A DNA stretch of 64,000 nucleotides from Hydrogenoanaerobacterium sp032017025 (lineage in GTDB: Bacteria; Bacillota; Clostridia; Oscillospirales; Ruminococcaceae), in NCBI RefSeq assembly GCF_032017025.1, contig NZ_DALZQO010000007.1:62001-126000 (forward strand). The letters run 5' to 3'. Under the pieces are notes generated by a model that worked only from the letters and a program-made list of their open reading frames with translations, was not told the DNA's origin and searched no databases. Shown here piece by piece: positions 17,733 to 25,739 of the stretch. How positions within the stretch are numbered: position 1 is the first letter of the stretch; the number at the start of each line of letters is the position of its first letter. The position numbers and the translations under genes were made by a program.

Positions 17733-18182
17733 ATGACCGTCAGAAGCATTACCCCGGCCGACCGCGAGCTCTACATCGAGCTTTCAAAAGAGTTTTACTC
17801 TGGTGAGGCTACCTTGCACCCCGCGAACCTCGACCATATAAACCGCACCTTTGATGAATGTGTAAAAGGTTCGCCTTATGCGAAAGCGTTTATTATTGAG
17901 GAAGACGGCAAAACCGCAGGCTTTGCGTTGTTTAGCTTTACATGGAGCAATGAAAGCGGCGGATTGGTGCTGTGGCTGGAGGAGCTGTGTGTGCTCCCCG
18001 CGTTTCGCGGACTTCGTCTGGGCACCCAGTTTATGGACTGGATGATGGAGGAGTACAAGGACATTTCGCGTATCCGCCTTGAAGTTTGCCGCTGCAATGA
18101 CGGCGCACGCCGCCTGTATGAGCGTTTCGGCTTTAAGCTGCTCGACTATGAGCAGCTGGTGTGGGATAAAGAGGATCACTAG
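17733..18182 (+). CDS. GNAT family N-acetyltransferase
   Basis: About 149 residues with the GNAT fold. It opens with the beta strand VRSITPADRELYIEL. Motif A (LEELCVLPAFRGLRLGTQFMDWM) binds acetyl-CoA through RGLRLG, and the ARRLYERFGFK helix is typical of the C-terminal half. The ATG at 17733 is chosen because GGAGG lies 11 bases before it. The upstream in-frame ATG at 17715 overlaps that site. The substrate is unknown. It may be cotranscribed with the exporter permease, 54 bases upstream. Confidence 0.88.
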   Translation: MTVRSITPADRELYIELSKEFYSGEATLHPANLDHINRTFDECVKGSPYAKAFIIEEDGKTAGFALFSFTWSNESGGLVLWLEELCVLPAFRGLRLGTQFMDWMMEEYKDISRIRLEVCRCNDGARRLYERFGFKLLDYEQLVWDKEDH

Positions 18183-18341
18183 CCGTTTCTTATCTACAGG
18201 CAATCGGGATATTATCTCTAAAATTTACGCCGCACTCTTGCCGTTAGGCACAGGGCGCGGCGTTATTTTTTGCAGCCATTGGAATTTAAAACGCATTATG
18301 TTAAAATAATAGAATCGAAACAATTTGGAAGGAATCCGATA

Positions 18342-19700
18342 ATGTTATTAAAAAACGAAATTGTAAACATAGAAATTACCGATATCACCGATGAGGGCAA
18401 CGGCGTTGGCAAGGTAGATGGCTTTACAGTGTTTGTGCCCGGCACCGCTGTTGGGGACAAGCTGCGCGCACGCCTTGTAAAACTGCAAAAAAACTTTGGC
18501 TATGGCATTGTGGAGGAGCTGCTCTCCCCTTCGCCCGACCGTATCGACCCCGATTGCAGCGTATACCGCCAGTGCGGAGGCTGCTCGCTGCGCCATATCT
18601 CCTATGAGGCGGAGCTTGCCATAAAAGAGAACTGGGTGGTGCAGCATCTGCGCCGCATCGGCGGTATCACCGCACCTGTTCTACCAATTATCGGCTCCCC
18701 GCGGCAAAACGGCTACCGCAATAAAACACAATGCCCCATCCGAGATGACGGACAGGGCGTGCGCCTTGGCATGTTCGGAAAACGCAGTCACCGCGTTATT
18801 CAGTGCACAGACTGCAAACTACAGCCTGCACATTTTGAGCAGATTCTGCAAACTGTGCAGGATTTCTGCAAAGAACAGCATATTTCTATCTACAACGAGC
18901 AAAATCACACAGGGTTATTACGACATGTATATATCCGAGAAGCTCAGGCGACCGGAGAAACCATGGTTTGCCTTGTTGTAAACGGCAATGAATTGCCTCA
19001 CAGTGATATCTTGATAAAACGCCTGACTGCCTGCTGCCCTTCGGTAAAATCCATTGTGCTCAACAGCAATACAGCTAAAACCAATATTATCCTTGGAAAG
19101 ACCTGTAAGACCCTGTGGGGGAAAGACCACATCACCGATATTCTGTGCGGCGTAAAAATTGATATCTCTCCCCTTTCGTTTTATCAGGTAAACCGCGAGG
19201 GCGCAGAGCAGCTTTACAGTATTGCCGCGGAGTTTGCAGGGCTGACCGGAAACGAGCTGCTGCTCGACCTTTATTGCGGTGCGGGTACCATTGGGCTTTC
19301 GATGGCACACAAGGTACGCGAGCTGATTGGCGTAGAGATTATCCCCGCAGCAATTGAAAACGCAAAGCAGAATGCAAAAAACAACGGCATTACCAACGCA
19401 CATTTTATCTGCGATGACGCAAAGGGTGCCGCAGCTATGTTGAAGCAGCAGGGGCTTACCCCCGATGTAATTGTACTTGATCCACCCCGCAAAGGTTGTG
19501 AGCCTGAGGTGCTGCAGCTGGTGGCAGATATGTGCCCACAGCGCATTGTAATGGTTTCGTGCAACAGCGCTACCCTGGCGCGCGACTTGGCTGTGCTGCA
19601 AACTTTGGGCTACCAGACTGTTAATGCACAACCTGTCGATATGTTCCCGCGTACGAGCCACGTTGAAACGTGCGTACTTTTGTCCCACAAAAATTCGTAA
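18342..19700 (+). CDS. rlmD: 23S rRNA (uracil-5)-methyltransferase RlmD-type, 3' end replaced by the inserted element
   Basis: About 452 residues: an N-terminal TRAM domain, an iron-sulfur cluster site (CSVYRQCGGC with a later CTDC) and a SAM-dependent methyltransferase domain. LLLDLYCGAGTIGLSM is the SAM loop, VLDPPRKGCEP the catalytic acid segment and VSCNSATLARDL holds the nucleophilic cysteine. The start at 18342 follows GGAAGGA. The mobile element is inserted in codons near the end. Residues after SHVE come from the element (TCVLLSHKNS). The original ending, CVVLMTRVET, is found at 33656-33689. The swap keeps length and chemistry similar, so the enzyme is probably still active. Confidence 0.93.
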   Translation: MLLKNEIVNIEITDITDEGNGVGKVDGFTVFVPGTAVGDKLRARLVKLQKNFGYGIVEELLSPSPDRIDPDCSVYRQCGGCSLRHISYEAELAIKENWVVQHLRRIGGITAPVLPIIGSPRQNGYRNKTQCPIRDDGQGVRLGMFGKRSHRVIQCTDCKLQPAHFEQILQTVQDFCKEQHISIYNEQNHTGLLRHVYIREAQATGETMVCLVVNGNELPHSDILIKRLTACCPSVKSIVLNSNTAKTNIILGKTCKTLWGKDHITDILCGVKIDISPLSFYQVNREGAEQLYSIAAEFAGLTGNELLLDLYCGAGTIGLSMAHKVRELIGVEIIPAAIENAKQNAKNNGITNAHFICDDAKGAAAMLKQQGLTPDVIVLDPPRKGCEPEVLQLVADMCPQRIVMVSCNSATLARDLAVLQTLGYQTVNAQPVDMFPRTSHVETCVLLSHKNS

Positions 19701-21307
19701 ACATCTCCACCGTCCTTATACACCGGAAAATTGAATAAAATGGACTTTAGGGGTAGCTCTGAGTCATCACATGGGAAAATCTCTATTTCTTTGATTAACG
19801 AAGAAATTAGGGATTTTTTCTCTTCATCGCTTATTTTGTCATACACCTTTTCAAAGTTTGCCAACAAGGTGTAGATGTTCTCTAAGGTAATGGCATCCTG
19901 CTCAACAGCCTTGCGGCGGAGCTTTACATCTTCGATTTTTTCTTCAAGCTCAACGATAACATCGTACAGTCCATCAAGGCGGAGGGTCATATCATGGAGC
20001 TTGCGTTCTCTAAAACGGGTATCCTCCGGCAAGCTGTCAATTTCATTTTCAAGGCGAGTTTTATTTAAATCTACTTCTCTAAGTTTACCTTCGTAATTTT
20101 TCAGCTCTCTATCAAGAGTAGAGGTGTCAATCTGTTTCCCTATCTTTGATTTTATTTCGGTTGCAAAATCCTCATTCTTAATCAGCTCTCTGATTGCTCC
20201 AATGACAAGCGGCTCAATATCGGTCTTTTTGAGCATCGCTTTGTAGTCACAGCTTTTTCCTCTGGCGGTGCGAGCTTTACTGCATACATAATAGTAAATT
20301 TCTTTATATGTACCATCTTTGTTTGTCCATGCATGTTTATTGGTATACATCGGTCCGCCACATTTAGGGCATTTTAAGATGCCGCTTAACAAATGTGTTC
20401 TGTCCCGACCAATTTTAGATGGAGATTTCACACCTGTTATTTCTCTTTTTTCATGTGCCTTGTTCCATAGCTCCTCATTGATGATAGCATCGTGTTGACC
20501 GTCTGCAAGAATGTAATCATCTTGGTGTACTTGGCGGTATTCATTTTTAGTGCCTTTGACCTTTTCCCTTATGCGTCTGCCAAAAGCGATTTTTCCATAG
20601 TATACAGGATTGTCGATTATCATTCTGACGAAATGGGTACTCCATTGCATTAACGTACCGTTATCCCGTTTAACTTTTTGAATTCCCTGCAAATTAAGGT
20701 AATTGGCAATTTTATAAAACCCCACATTCCCATTCACATATTTATCAAAAATAATGCGTACAGCTTCAGCTTCATCTTCTTGGATAAAAAGCTGCTTATC
20801 TTTGAGAAAGTAACCGTAGGGAGCAAAACCACCATTCCAACCACCTTGACGAGCTTTTTCTTTTCGCCCGTTCATAGTCTGCTCAATGATATTTTCACGC
20901 TCTATTTCAGCAACAGCAGACAGCACGGAGATTAAAAGTTTTCCACTTGTCTGTGATGAGTCAATTCCTTCCTCAATGCAAATCAAATTCACACCAAAGG
21001 ATTGAATTTGCTCCAAAGAATTAAGAATGTCGGCGGCATTTCGTCCAAAACGAGAGAGCTTGTAAACTAAAACATAATCAATGCCTAAACCATTTTCAAT
21101 ATCACCAAGCATCTGCTTAAAGGCAGGTCTGCCCTCAATGGACTTGCCGGATTTGCCTGCATCTTCATAAATACTTACGATTTCCATTTCTTCTCTATCT
21201 GCAAATCGCTTTAAGCTGTTTTTTTGTCCGTCCAAGCTGAAGCCGTCAACCTGCATTTCGGTACTTACACGAGGGTAAAGTACACATTTTTTTCCACTCC
21301 TATTCAT
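19610..21307 (-). CDS. Large serine recombinase (integrase), C-terminus ends inside rlmD
   Basis: 565 residues in the integrated state. An N-terminal resolvase domain has the catalytic serine in YPRVSTEMQ and the YKLSRFGRNAAD helix. A recombinase domain follows (GWNGGFAPYGY). Next is a zinc ribbon with CPKCGGPMYTNK and a paired VCSKARTARGKSCDY, and then a long coiled coil. The ATG at 21307 is seven bases after GGAGG. The last 16 codons after the att core are read from the antisense of rlmD and are not native. In the excised circle the frame instead joins the ORF at 33269-33649, giving about 675 residues. The protein presumably integrates and, with a directionality factor, excises the element. 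Confidence 0.93.
   Translation of the reverse strand: MNRSGKKCVLYPRVSTEMQVDGFSLDGQKNSLKRFADREEMEIVSIYEDAGKSGKSIEGRPAFKQMLGDIENGLGIDYVLVYKLSRFGRNAADILNSLEQIQSFGVNLICIEEGIDSSQTSGKLLISVLSAVAEIERENIIEQTMNGRKEKARQGGWNGGFAPYGYFLKDKQLFIQEDEAEAVRIIFDKYVNGNVGFYKIANYLNLQGIQKVKRDNGTLMQWSTHFVRMIIDNPVYYGKIAFGRRIREKVKGTKNEYRQVHQDDYILADGQHDAIINEELWNKAHEKREITGVKSPSKIGRDRTHLLSGILKCPKCGGPMYTNKHAWTNKDGTYKEIYYYVCSKARTARGKSCDYKAMLKKTDIEPLVIGAIRELIKNEDFATEIKSKIGKQIDTSTLDRELKNYEGKLREVDLNKTRLENEIDSLPEDTRFRERKLHDMTLRLDGLYDVIVELEEKIEDVKLRRKAVEQDAITLENIYTLLANFEKVYDKISDEEKKSLISSLIKEIEIFPCDDSELPLKSILFNFPVYKDGGDVYEFLWDKSTHVSTWLVRGNISTGCALTVW
19661..19666. repeat. attL core (CGTTGA)
   Basis: Crossover core within rlmD codons for V-E. 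The left flank is chromosomal rlmD and the right flank is element sequence. It matches the right-end copy exactly over six bases, and identity stops immediately outside. Confidence 0.75.
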
Positions 21308-21401
21308 AGTCATTCCTCCAATATATTATTGGAAAACATCAAGGCGCAAATGTTTTTAGTTAGCACGCTTTATTTCGCCTAAAACTTCAGCACCGTGTTT
21401 T

Positions 21402-21641
21402 TCAATAATTGGTTATTACATTTTTTCGGTGTTCATCATCAAGTGAGACAGCTTTTTGCTTGAATAATGAAAGGTCGAACAACTCCCTGTCGTAATAAAT
21501 TCCTATATCTATGTCGGAATCATTATTTGCAGTACCTGTCGCGTGGGAACCACCTAAAACAATGGCGTCAATACCGACAACTCCGGAAAAGGAGTGAACT
21601 ACTTGTGTAAGTATGTTTTCTATTTTATCTTTATTAGTCAT
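21402..21641 (-). pseudogene. Nucleotidyltransferase domain (MNT-like), truncated
   Basis: 79 residues containing the nucleotidyltransferase signature GGSHATGTANNDSDIDIGIY (GG-S-x-D-x-D), followed by LDDEHRKN and then a stop. Related stand-alone enzymes run to well over 200 residues, so the C-terminal two thirds are missing and only the catalytic strand-turn remains. A good site (GGAGAG) precedes the ATG. The gap between its stop and the recombinase start is 94 bases, which suggests the rest was lost by deletion next to the recombinase. Activity is unlikely. Confidence 0.7.
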
Positions 21642-21656
21642 ATAATTCTCTCCATT

Positions 21657-22178
21657 CTATTGCTCTTCAAAGTGTAACAAAATTTTTTGTACGGATTGTT
21701 CGGGGGACTGTTTCGAGGTATCCAGCCAAAAGCCGATTTTTGGAGTCTCCCTCATGAAATCCGCATACAAAGCCTCTACCGTAAAGCCAGTATAACCGAT
21801 CTTTCCCCGCATTTTTTCACGTTTTTTTACAGTTTCCACATTTGGGCAGAGTACTATTATTTGAACAGGATAGTCCTTCAACATATCCAATATTCGGGAT
21901 AGTTCTTCTCCGTAGTAGTTATCCTGCAAAACAACGGAAAATCCGTAGTTATAATAGGTTATTGCCGTATCTGCGGATAGGCGATATCGCAGGTGCAACT
22001 GTCGGAGAGCTTCATCAGACGGTAATGTGGACATATCGGCTCGTCCTGATACAATCATTTGGCGAAACACATCACCACGCAGGTGTACTCCCTTTTCCAT
22101 TTTCGAGGCAAGCAGTCCCGCAATTGTTGATTTTCCAGATGCCATAACGCCAGTGATTAAATATATAGCTCTTTCCAA
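21657..22178 (-). CDS. P-loop kinase-like protein (AAA_33 / chloramphenicol phosphotransferase-like)
   Basis: About 173 residues. Walker A is GVMASGKST, followed by an LRGDVFRQM helix typical of nucleoside or small-molecule kinases. There is a DNYYG motif and an arginine-rich lid (VKKREKMRGKIGYTG). The TTG at 22178 is chosen as start because GGAGG lies nine bases upstream. The ATG six codons earlier overlaps that site. It lies 15 bases upstream of the truncated nucleotidyltransferase in one unit. Phosphorylation of an antibiotic or small molecule is possible but not demonstrable here. Confidence 0.72.
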   Translation of the reverse strand: MERAIYLITGVMASGKSTIAGLLASKMEKGVHLRGDVFRQMIVSGRADMSTLPSDEALRQLHLRYRLSADTAITYYNYGFSVVLQDNYYGEELSRILDMLKDYPVQIIVLCPNVETVKKREKMRGKIGYTGFTVEALYADFMRETPKIGFWLDTSKQSPEQSVQKILLHFEEQ

Positions 22179-22476
22179 CGTAGAGCACCTCCTCATTAAT
22201 AATTTTTCACATTAAAGCTCTTTTTTGTTACAAAAAAAGTATCTTTCTGTAGTTTTGCAGTTTTCATAACAAACCTTTAAATTTAGCCATTTATATTCTG
22301 CAATAGAATCTACTAATCCAAGCATTCTAAATAAAAAGTGTAAAACTATTGTATAAGATTTTTTACATCTTCTTGAATTGATGGTAACATAACTATGAAT
22401 TTATATCAATGTAGCAAACACTACAGTAGTATTTTTTACATAAAGAGAGGTCGCACAAAAGGCGACCTCCCCAAAA

Positions 22477-22740
22477 TTATCTGCTATAAACAATTTTTTT
22501 AATTGTATGTTCAGAAAGAAAATAGGTATCTGCCAACATTTCAATAGAAATACCGGAAGCAAAGTCTTGGCGTATTTTATCATTACGCTTTTCAATTTTC
22601 TCTCTATAACCAGAAAGTTCTCCCCAATTTTTACGCTGGCCTTTTTTCGATGGGACGTATATATAGCTACTTTGAACATGTTTTTGTAGTTCTTCAACTA
22701 AATAATCGGGAAGAACTGAAAAAGCATTAATATACTTCAT
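22477..22740 (-). CDS. Small HTH protein (CD3324-like)
   Basis: 87 residues with an N-terminal MKYINAFSVLPDYLVEELQ segment, a basic GQRKNWGELSGYREKIEKRN middle and a C-terminal helix-turn-helix (GISIEMLADTYFLSEHTIKKI). From memory this matches the CD3324 family of small DNA-binding proteins common in clostridial mobile elements; the exact role is unknown. The AGGAGT site is close to the start. Its leader contains mutually exclusive hairpins (see 22773-22847), so expression may be controlled by attenuation. Confidence 0.75.
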   Translation of the reverse strand: MKYINAFSVLPDYLVEELQKHVQSSYIYVPSKKGQRKNWGELSGYREKIEKRNDKIRQDFASGISIEMLADTYFLSEHTIKKIVYSR

Positions 22741-22772
22741 GCGGCATTACTCCTTGATCTTAATAGTCAAGT

Positions 22773-22847
22773 TGCAAAGCCAGCATATATAAGTACCTAT
22801 TTACTCCATGCAAGCGGCACTTAAAAGAACTGGCTTTGCATGGAGTA
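22773..22847 (-). promoter_or_regulatory. Leader with two mutually exclusive hairpins
   Basis: On the minus strand, segment A (complement of 22830-22847) can pair with segment B (complement of 22802-22815) through TACTCCATGCAAGC-type complementarity. It can also pair with segment C (complement of 22774-22783) through GCAAAGCCAG / CTGGCTTTGC. Both use the same bases of A. This is the design of an attenuator in front of the CD3324-like gene. Confidence 0.5.
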
Positions 22848-23099
22848 TAACATGGGCTTCCGTGCTTTTATTCACACTCATAAATTCTCACCACCTTATA
22901 CCAAAAGGCCTAATTATGAAGCCTTTCTTTTTATTATATTTTAGTGTTAAATCTCACACAAGTAAAGTCAGTTAAATATAAATTGTGAATCTTATATCTA
23001 ATATATATGTAAACAGTTATTGAAAGTTAGTTTTTTAATATTCAATGGATTTTCGACTGTGATATAGATAAGTTAGCTCTCTTAATATTCATTCGTTTT

Positions 23100-23246
23100 C
23101 TGGAGTTGCACTAATCGGCGGCAAGCAGGGCATACGGGTGACCACCGTATGTTTTTGCTTGTTGGGGAGTATCCCCAATCCCCACTGAACACACAATAAA
23201 TTGTGTGGCTACGCTCCCTTTGGGAGCTAATGAAATCACAGGGTAG
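23100..23246. repeat. Cluster of four hairpins downstream of the relaxase gene (possible oriT or processing region)
   Basis: The gene-free stretch 22741-23246 ends in consecutive inverted repeats. These are CAAGCA..CATACGG / CCGTATG..TGCTTG (23122-23161), TTGGGGA / TCCCCAA (23162-23178), CACAAT / ATTGTG (about 23190-23207) and CTCCC / GGGAG (about 23214-23226). No repeat-flanked nick site is recognised, so the oriT assignment is only a suggestion. The rest of the stretch is AT-rich and holds nothing further that I can support. Confidence 0.4.
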
Positions 23247-24635
23247 CTAACGCTGATCCTGTGATTTTTCTTTTGCCTTTTGCACCTGTTCCAGTCCTAA
23301 AAGGTGGTCGATATTCGCCTTTGCGGTCAGAATATCCTGCATTTCTTTTTTCGCTGAATGATACTTACTGTAAGCCTTGTTTTTCTCGGAATACAAGGCA
23401 TCGCATTCAGCTTGTAGAGATTTAATTGTAGGCAGCTTTTTTGTATTAAGTGCATCAAAAGCAGCCTTTGCAGCTTTGTGTAAAGTAAGCTCGGCACGGT
23501 GCTCCTCGTAAAACTTTTTGGAGTAACGTGCCTTGCGATATTGGGCATAAACATCTTTGGTCTTTGCGTAGTTGAAGATGTGTTTTTTGAGAGATTGTAT
23601 TTCTGCAATACGCTTTTCATCGGTCTTAATTTGTGCGTTAATATCGTCAAAGGTAGCAGTGCATTTCTTTGCTTTCTGCTCTAAATCAGAATAGGCAAGG
23701 AGCTTGTGTTCCTGCAAAAAATTGACCGTCTGAGCCATCTGTTTTAGGTTGAAAATCTTTGCCCATTGCTCATAGCCTTTGCCCTTACCTTGCTGCAATT
23801 TTGCCTGTATGTCCACAAGCAGATTGACCGATTTTTCTTTCCATTTCGGTTGTTTGGCGGTTGATTTTTTAACCTCTCTTTGTGGAACTTTACCCTCAAT
23901 GATTGCCTTGATTTCATCTCCTGAATAGCCCTCACCAAGAGAACGCAATCGGATAAATTTTTTCTGCTCTGCACCCTTAAAAGCATAATACTTACCGACT
24001 TTAATTTCATAGCCTGCCGACTTCATAAGTTGTAAAAACTTATCAAAGGTTTTTGGCTTTTGGGCAAGCACTTCATCTATTGTTTGCCTTAGTTTATCAG
24101 AGTGTGAGAGGGGCTTATTATCGCCAAGCCATTTGCCGTAATGTCCTTTAGAGCGTTTAGGCTTTTCAATGATTGAAAGGTTATTTTCAAGACAAATTCG
24201 GTCAGATATTTTGGCAATCGCCCGACCGCTGCCAAGAAAATCCCGAAACTTTTTCTTGCAGTCAAGAGTAGTTGAATTGAAGATAATGTGATTATGAATA
24301 TGGGCTTTGTCTACATGGGTAGTAACGATAAAGGCATGGTTGCCTTTGGTGAAGCTCATACCAAGTTCATAGCCGATTTTATTTGCAAGCTCCGGCGAGA
24401 TTTCTCCCGGCTTAAAGGCTTGCCGTATCTGATAGGCAATGACATTGCTTGCTTGTTTTCTGCCTGTAATATCATCATATTGCCGCTTAGAGAGCATAAA
24501 TTCTGCTTGCACTGTTCGTGGGTCGCACTGGTAAGAGGATAGCAGTTCTCCGTCATTTGTTTTGTCGGGATTTTTCGCATAATCGGTGCGGTCAGCAAGA
24601 CAATCTGCGATGGATTTCCCTTTGTTTTGGTGCAT
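23247..24635 (-). CDS. Relaxase/mobilization nuclease (MobA/VirD2-like, MOB_P), N-terminus lacks an ATG
   Basis: At least 462 residues. The relaxase domain occupies about residues 1-170. THVDKAHIHNHIIFN carries the three metal-binding histidines (HxDxxHxHNH), and the segment GRKQASNVIAYQIRQAFKPGE is typical of clostridial transposon relaxases. A KRSKGHYGKWLGD linker and a long coiled-coil tail follow. Relatives start MATTRLI; here the frame reads I-A-T-T-R-L-I-S before the ATG at 24635. The codon in the start position is ATC (24657-24659), seven bases after GGAGG. Either a non-AUG codon is used or translation starts late and loses seven residues. The relaxase should nick oriT for helper-driven transfer. 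No MobC-like accessory gene is adjacent. Confidence 0.88.
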   Translation of the reverse strand: MHQNKGKSIADCLADRTDYAKNPDKTNDGELLSSYQCDPRTVQAEFMLSKRQYDDITGRKQASNVIAYQIRQAFKPGEISPELANKIGYELGMSFTKGNHAFIVTTHVDKAHIHNHIIFNSTTLDCKKKFRDFLGSGRAIAKISDRICLENNLSIIEKPKRSKGHYGKWLGDNKPLSHSDKLRQTIDEVLAQKPKTFDKFLQLMKSAGYEIKVGKYYAFKGAEQKKFIRLRSLGEGYSGDEIKAIIEGKVPQREVKKSTAKQPKWKEKSVNLLVDIQAKLQQGKGKGYEQWAKIFNLKQMAQTVNFLQEHKLLAYSDLEQKAKKCTATFDDINAQIKTDEKRIAEIQSLKKHIFNYAKTKDVYAQYRKARYSKKFYEEHRAELTLHKAAKAAFDALNTKKLPTIKSLQAECDALYSEKNKAYSKYHSAKKEMQDILTAKANIDHLLGLEQVQKAKEKSQDQR

Positions 24636-24676
24636 GGAAATTAAGCGTGTGGTAGCGATAATAATACCTCCTTGTG

Positions 24677-24705
24677 TTGAATTTCGTGTTTGAATTTGGT
24701 ATAAT
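24677..24705 (+). promoter_or_regulatory. Promoter of the nuclease-ATPase operon
   Basis: TTGAAT (24677-24682), a 17-base spacer and TATAAT (24700-24705) lie 36 bases before the ATG at 24741, in the short region shared with the divergent relaxase gene. Confidence 0.75.
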
Positions 24706-24740
24706 TAACATGGATAATTATAAGTTTGGAGGTGCATTCG

Positions 24741-25739
24741 ATGAGTAGAAATGCAACCCCTTCATCTTTTGGTTGGGATTTTCAAGTTAATGCAGCGATT
24801 GTTTTGATGCTTGAAAATGTTAGAGCAATTAAAAGTGTTCGAGTTGAGGGCAAAAAAGAAGATATTGAGCTTCTTTTGGAAAATGAAAAAAATATATATG
24901 CACAAGCAAAATCCGTAATGAGAATTGATGATTACAGAAATGTGCGAAGCAAATTAAATGCGGGGTTAGCAACCCTAAATGACGATGCAGCACATCGAGA
25001 CTATCATAAGCTCATCTATGTTACGAACTCGCCTAATCCTTTTAACCTTGATAATACAATGAGTGCTTTTTATGGGCATTCACGCTTATCTTATGCTGAT
25101 TTGCCACAGTCTTGTAAAGACATAATTGACCTTGAAATTGCGAACAAGCCTTTACAATATATTGATACATCAAATTTAGAAATTCACGTTATCCCATTTT
25201 TTACAGATGATTTTCAGCAACGATACCATGTGATTAAAGATAGTGTTGATAAGTTCCTTTTTGAGCTTAACAACAATACTCGGGGGATGGCAGATGAATT
25301 GTTGGAAATATGGCAGCATGAATTTTTTCAAAATTGTACTCAAGGCGATTTAGACTTAGTTATAAAGAAGAAAGACCTTATGTGGTCAATAATTGTTTTA
25401 CAATCGCAGCTTCACCCTGAGAATACGCTCTTAGAAGAATATGATGATGGTGAAGTGGAAGAAATTATTCGCTCTTACCGCTATTTAATCAATAACCGCT
25501 GCGAAAAATTCGAGTTTATATCTCAAGTTTTGTTTGACTTTCAAAACTTTAAGTCTGATGAAAAAGGCAATAAGAAAGTCGCTGAATTCATTGCCGCAAA
25601 ATGTGATGATTACAAATGTGTTTTTGAGCTAAATGAAATCTGCGAAGAAGTCCAGGATATAGTAGTTAAAATTATACTTCAAAAAATTATAACAAACAGG
25701 TTTTTAGTAAATGACATCGCAAAGAAGGTGAATTTATGA
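24741..25739 (+). CDS. Cap4/DUF4297-like nuclease component of a two-gene defence-like system
   Basis: About 332 residues. The N-terminus (SSFGWDFQVNAAIVLMLE, then EGKKEDIELLL, then IYAQAKS) has the spacing of a PD-(D/E)xK nuclease: the E, the D of the EDIE motif and the Q-x-K of the AQAK strand. This resembles the Cap4/DUF4297 dsDNA nuclease domain. LIYVTNSPNPFNL follows, as in family members. The C-terminal half is helical with no recognised domain. GGAGG lies eight bases before the ATG at 24741. The stop overlaps the start of the ATPase gene as ATGA. Nuclease plus SMC-like ATPase recalls two-gene Lamassu-like defence. The system assignment is inferred. Confidence 0.72.
   Translation: MSRNATPSSFGWDFQVNAAIVLMLENVRAIKSVRVEGKKEDIELLLENEKNIYAQAKSVMRIDDYRNVRSKLNAGLATLNDDAAHRDYHKLIYVTNSPNPFNLDNTMSAFYGHSRLSYADLPQSCKDIIDLEIANKPLQYIDTSNLEIHVIPFFTDDFQQRYHVIKDSVDKFLFELNNNTRGMADELLEIWQHEFFQNCTQGDLDLVIKKKDLMWSIIVLQSQLHPENTLLEEYDDGEVEEIIRSYRYLINNRCEKFEFISQVLFDFQNFKSDEKGNKKVAEFIAAKCDDYKCVFELNEICEEVQDIVVKIILQKIITNRFLVNDIAKKVNL

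Noticed and set aside
22940..23120. Possible CRISPR-like or tandem repeat in the AT-rich stretch before the relaxase end
   Set aside because: Only similar AT-rich words and single inverted repeats; no regularly spaced direct repeats.
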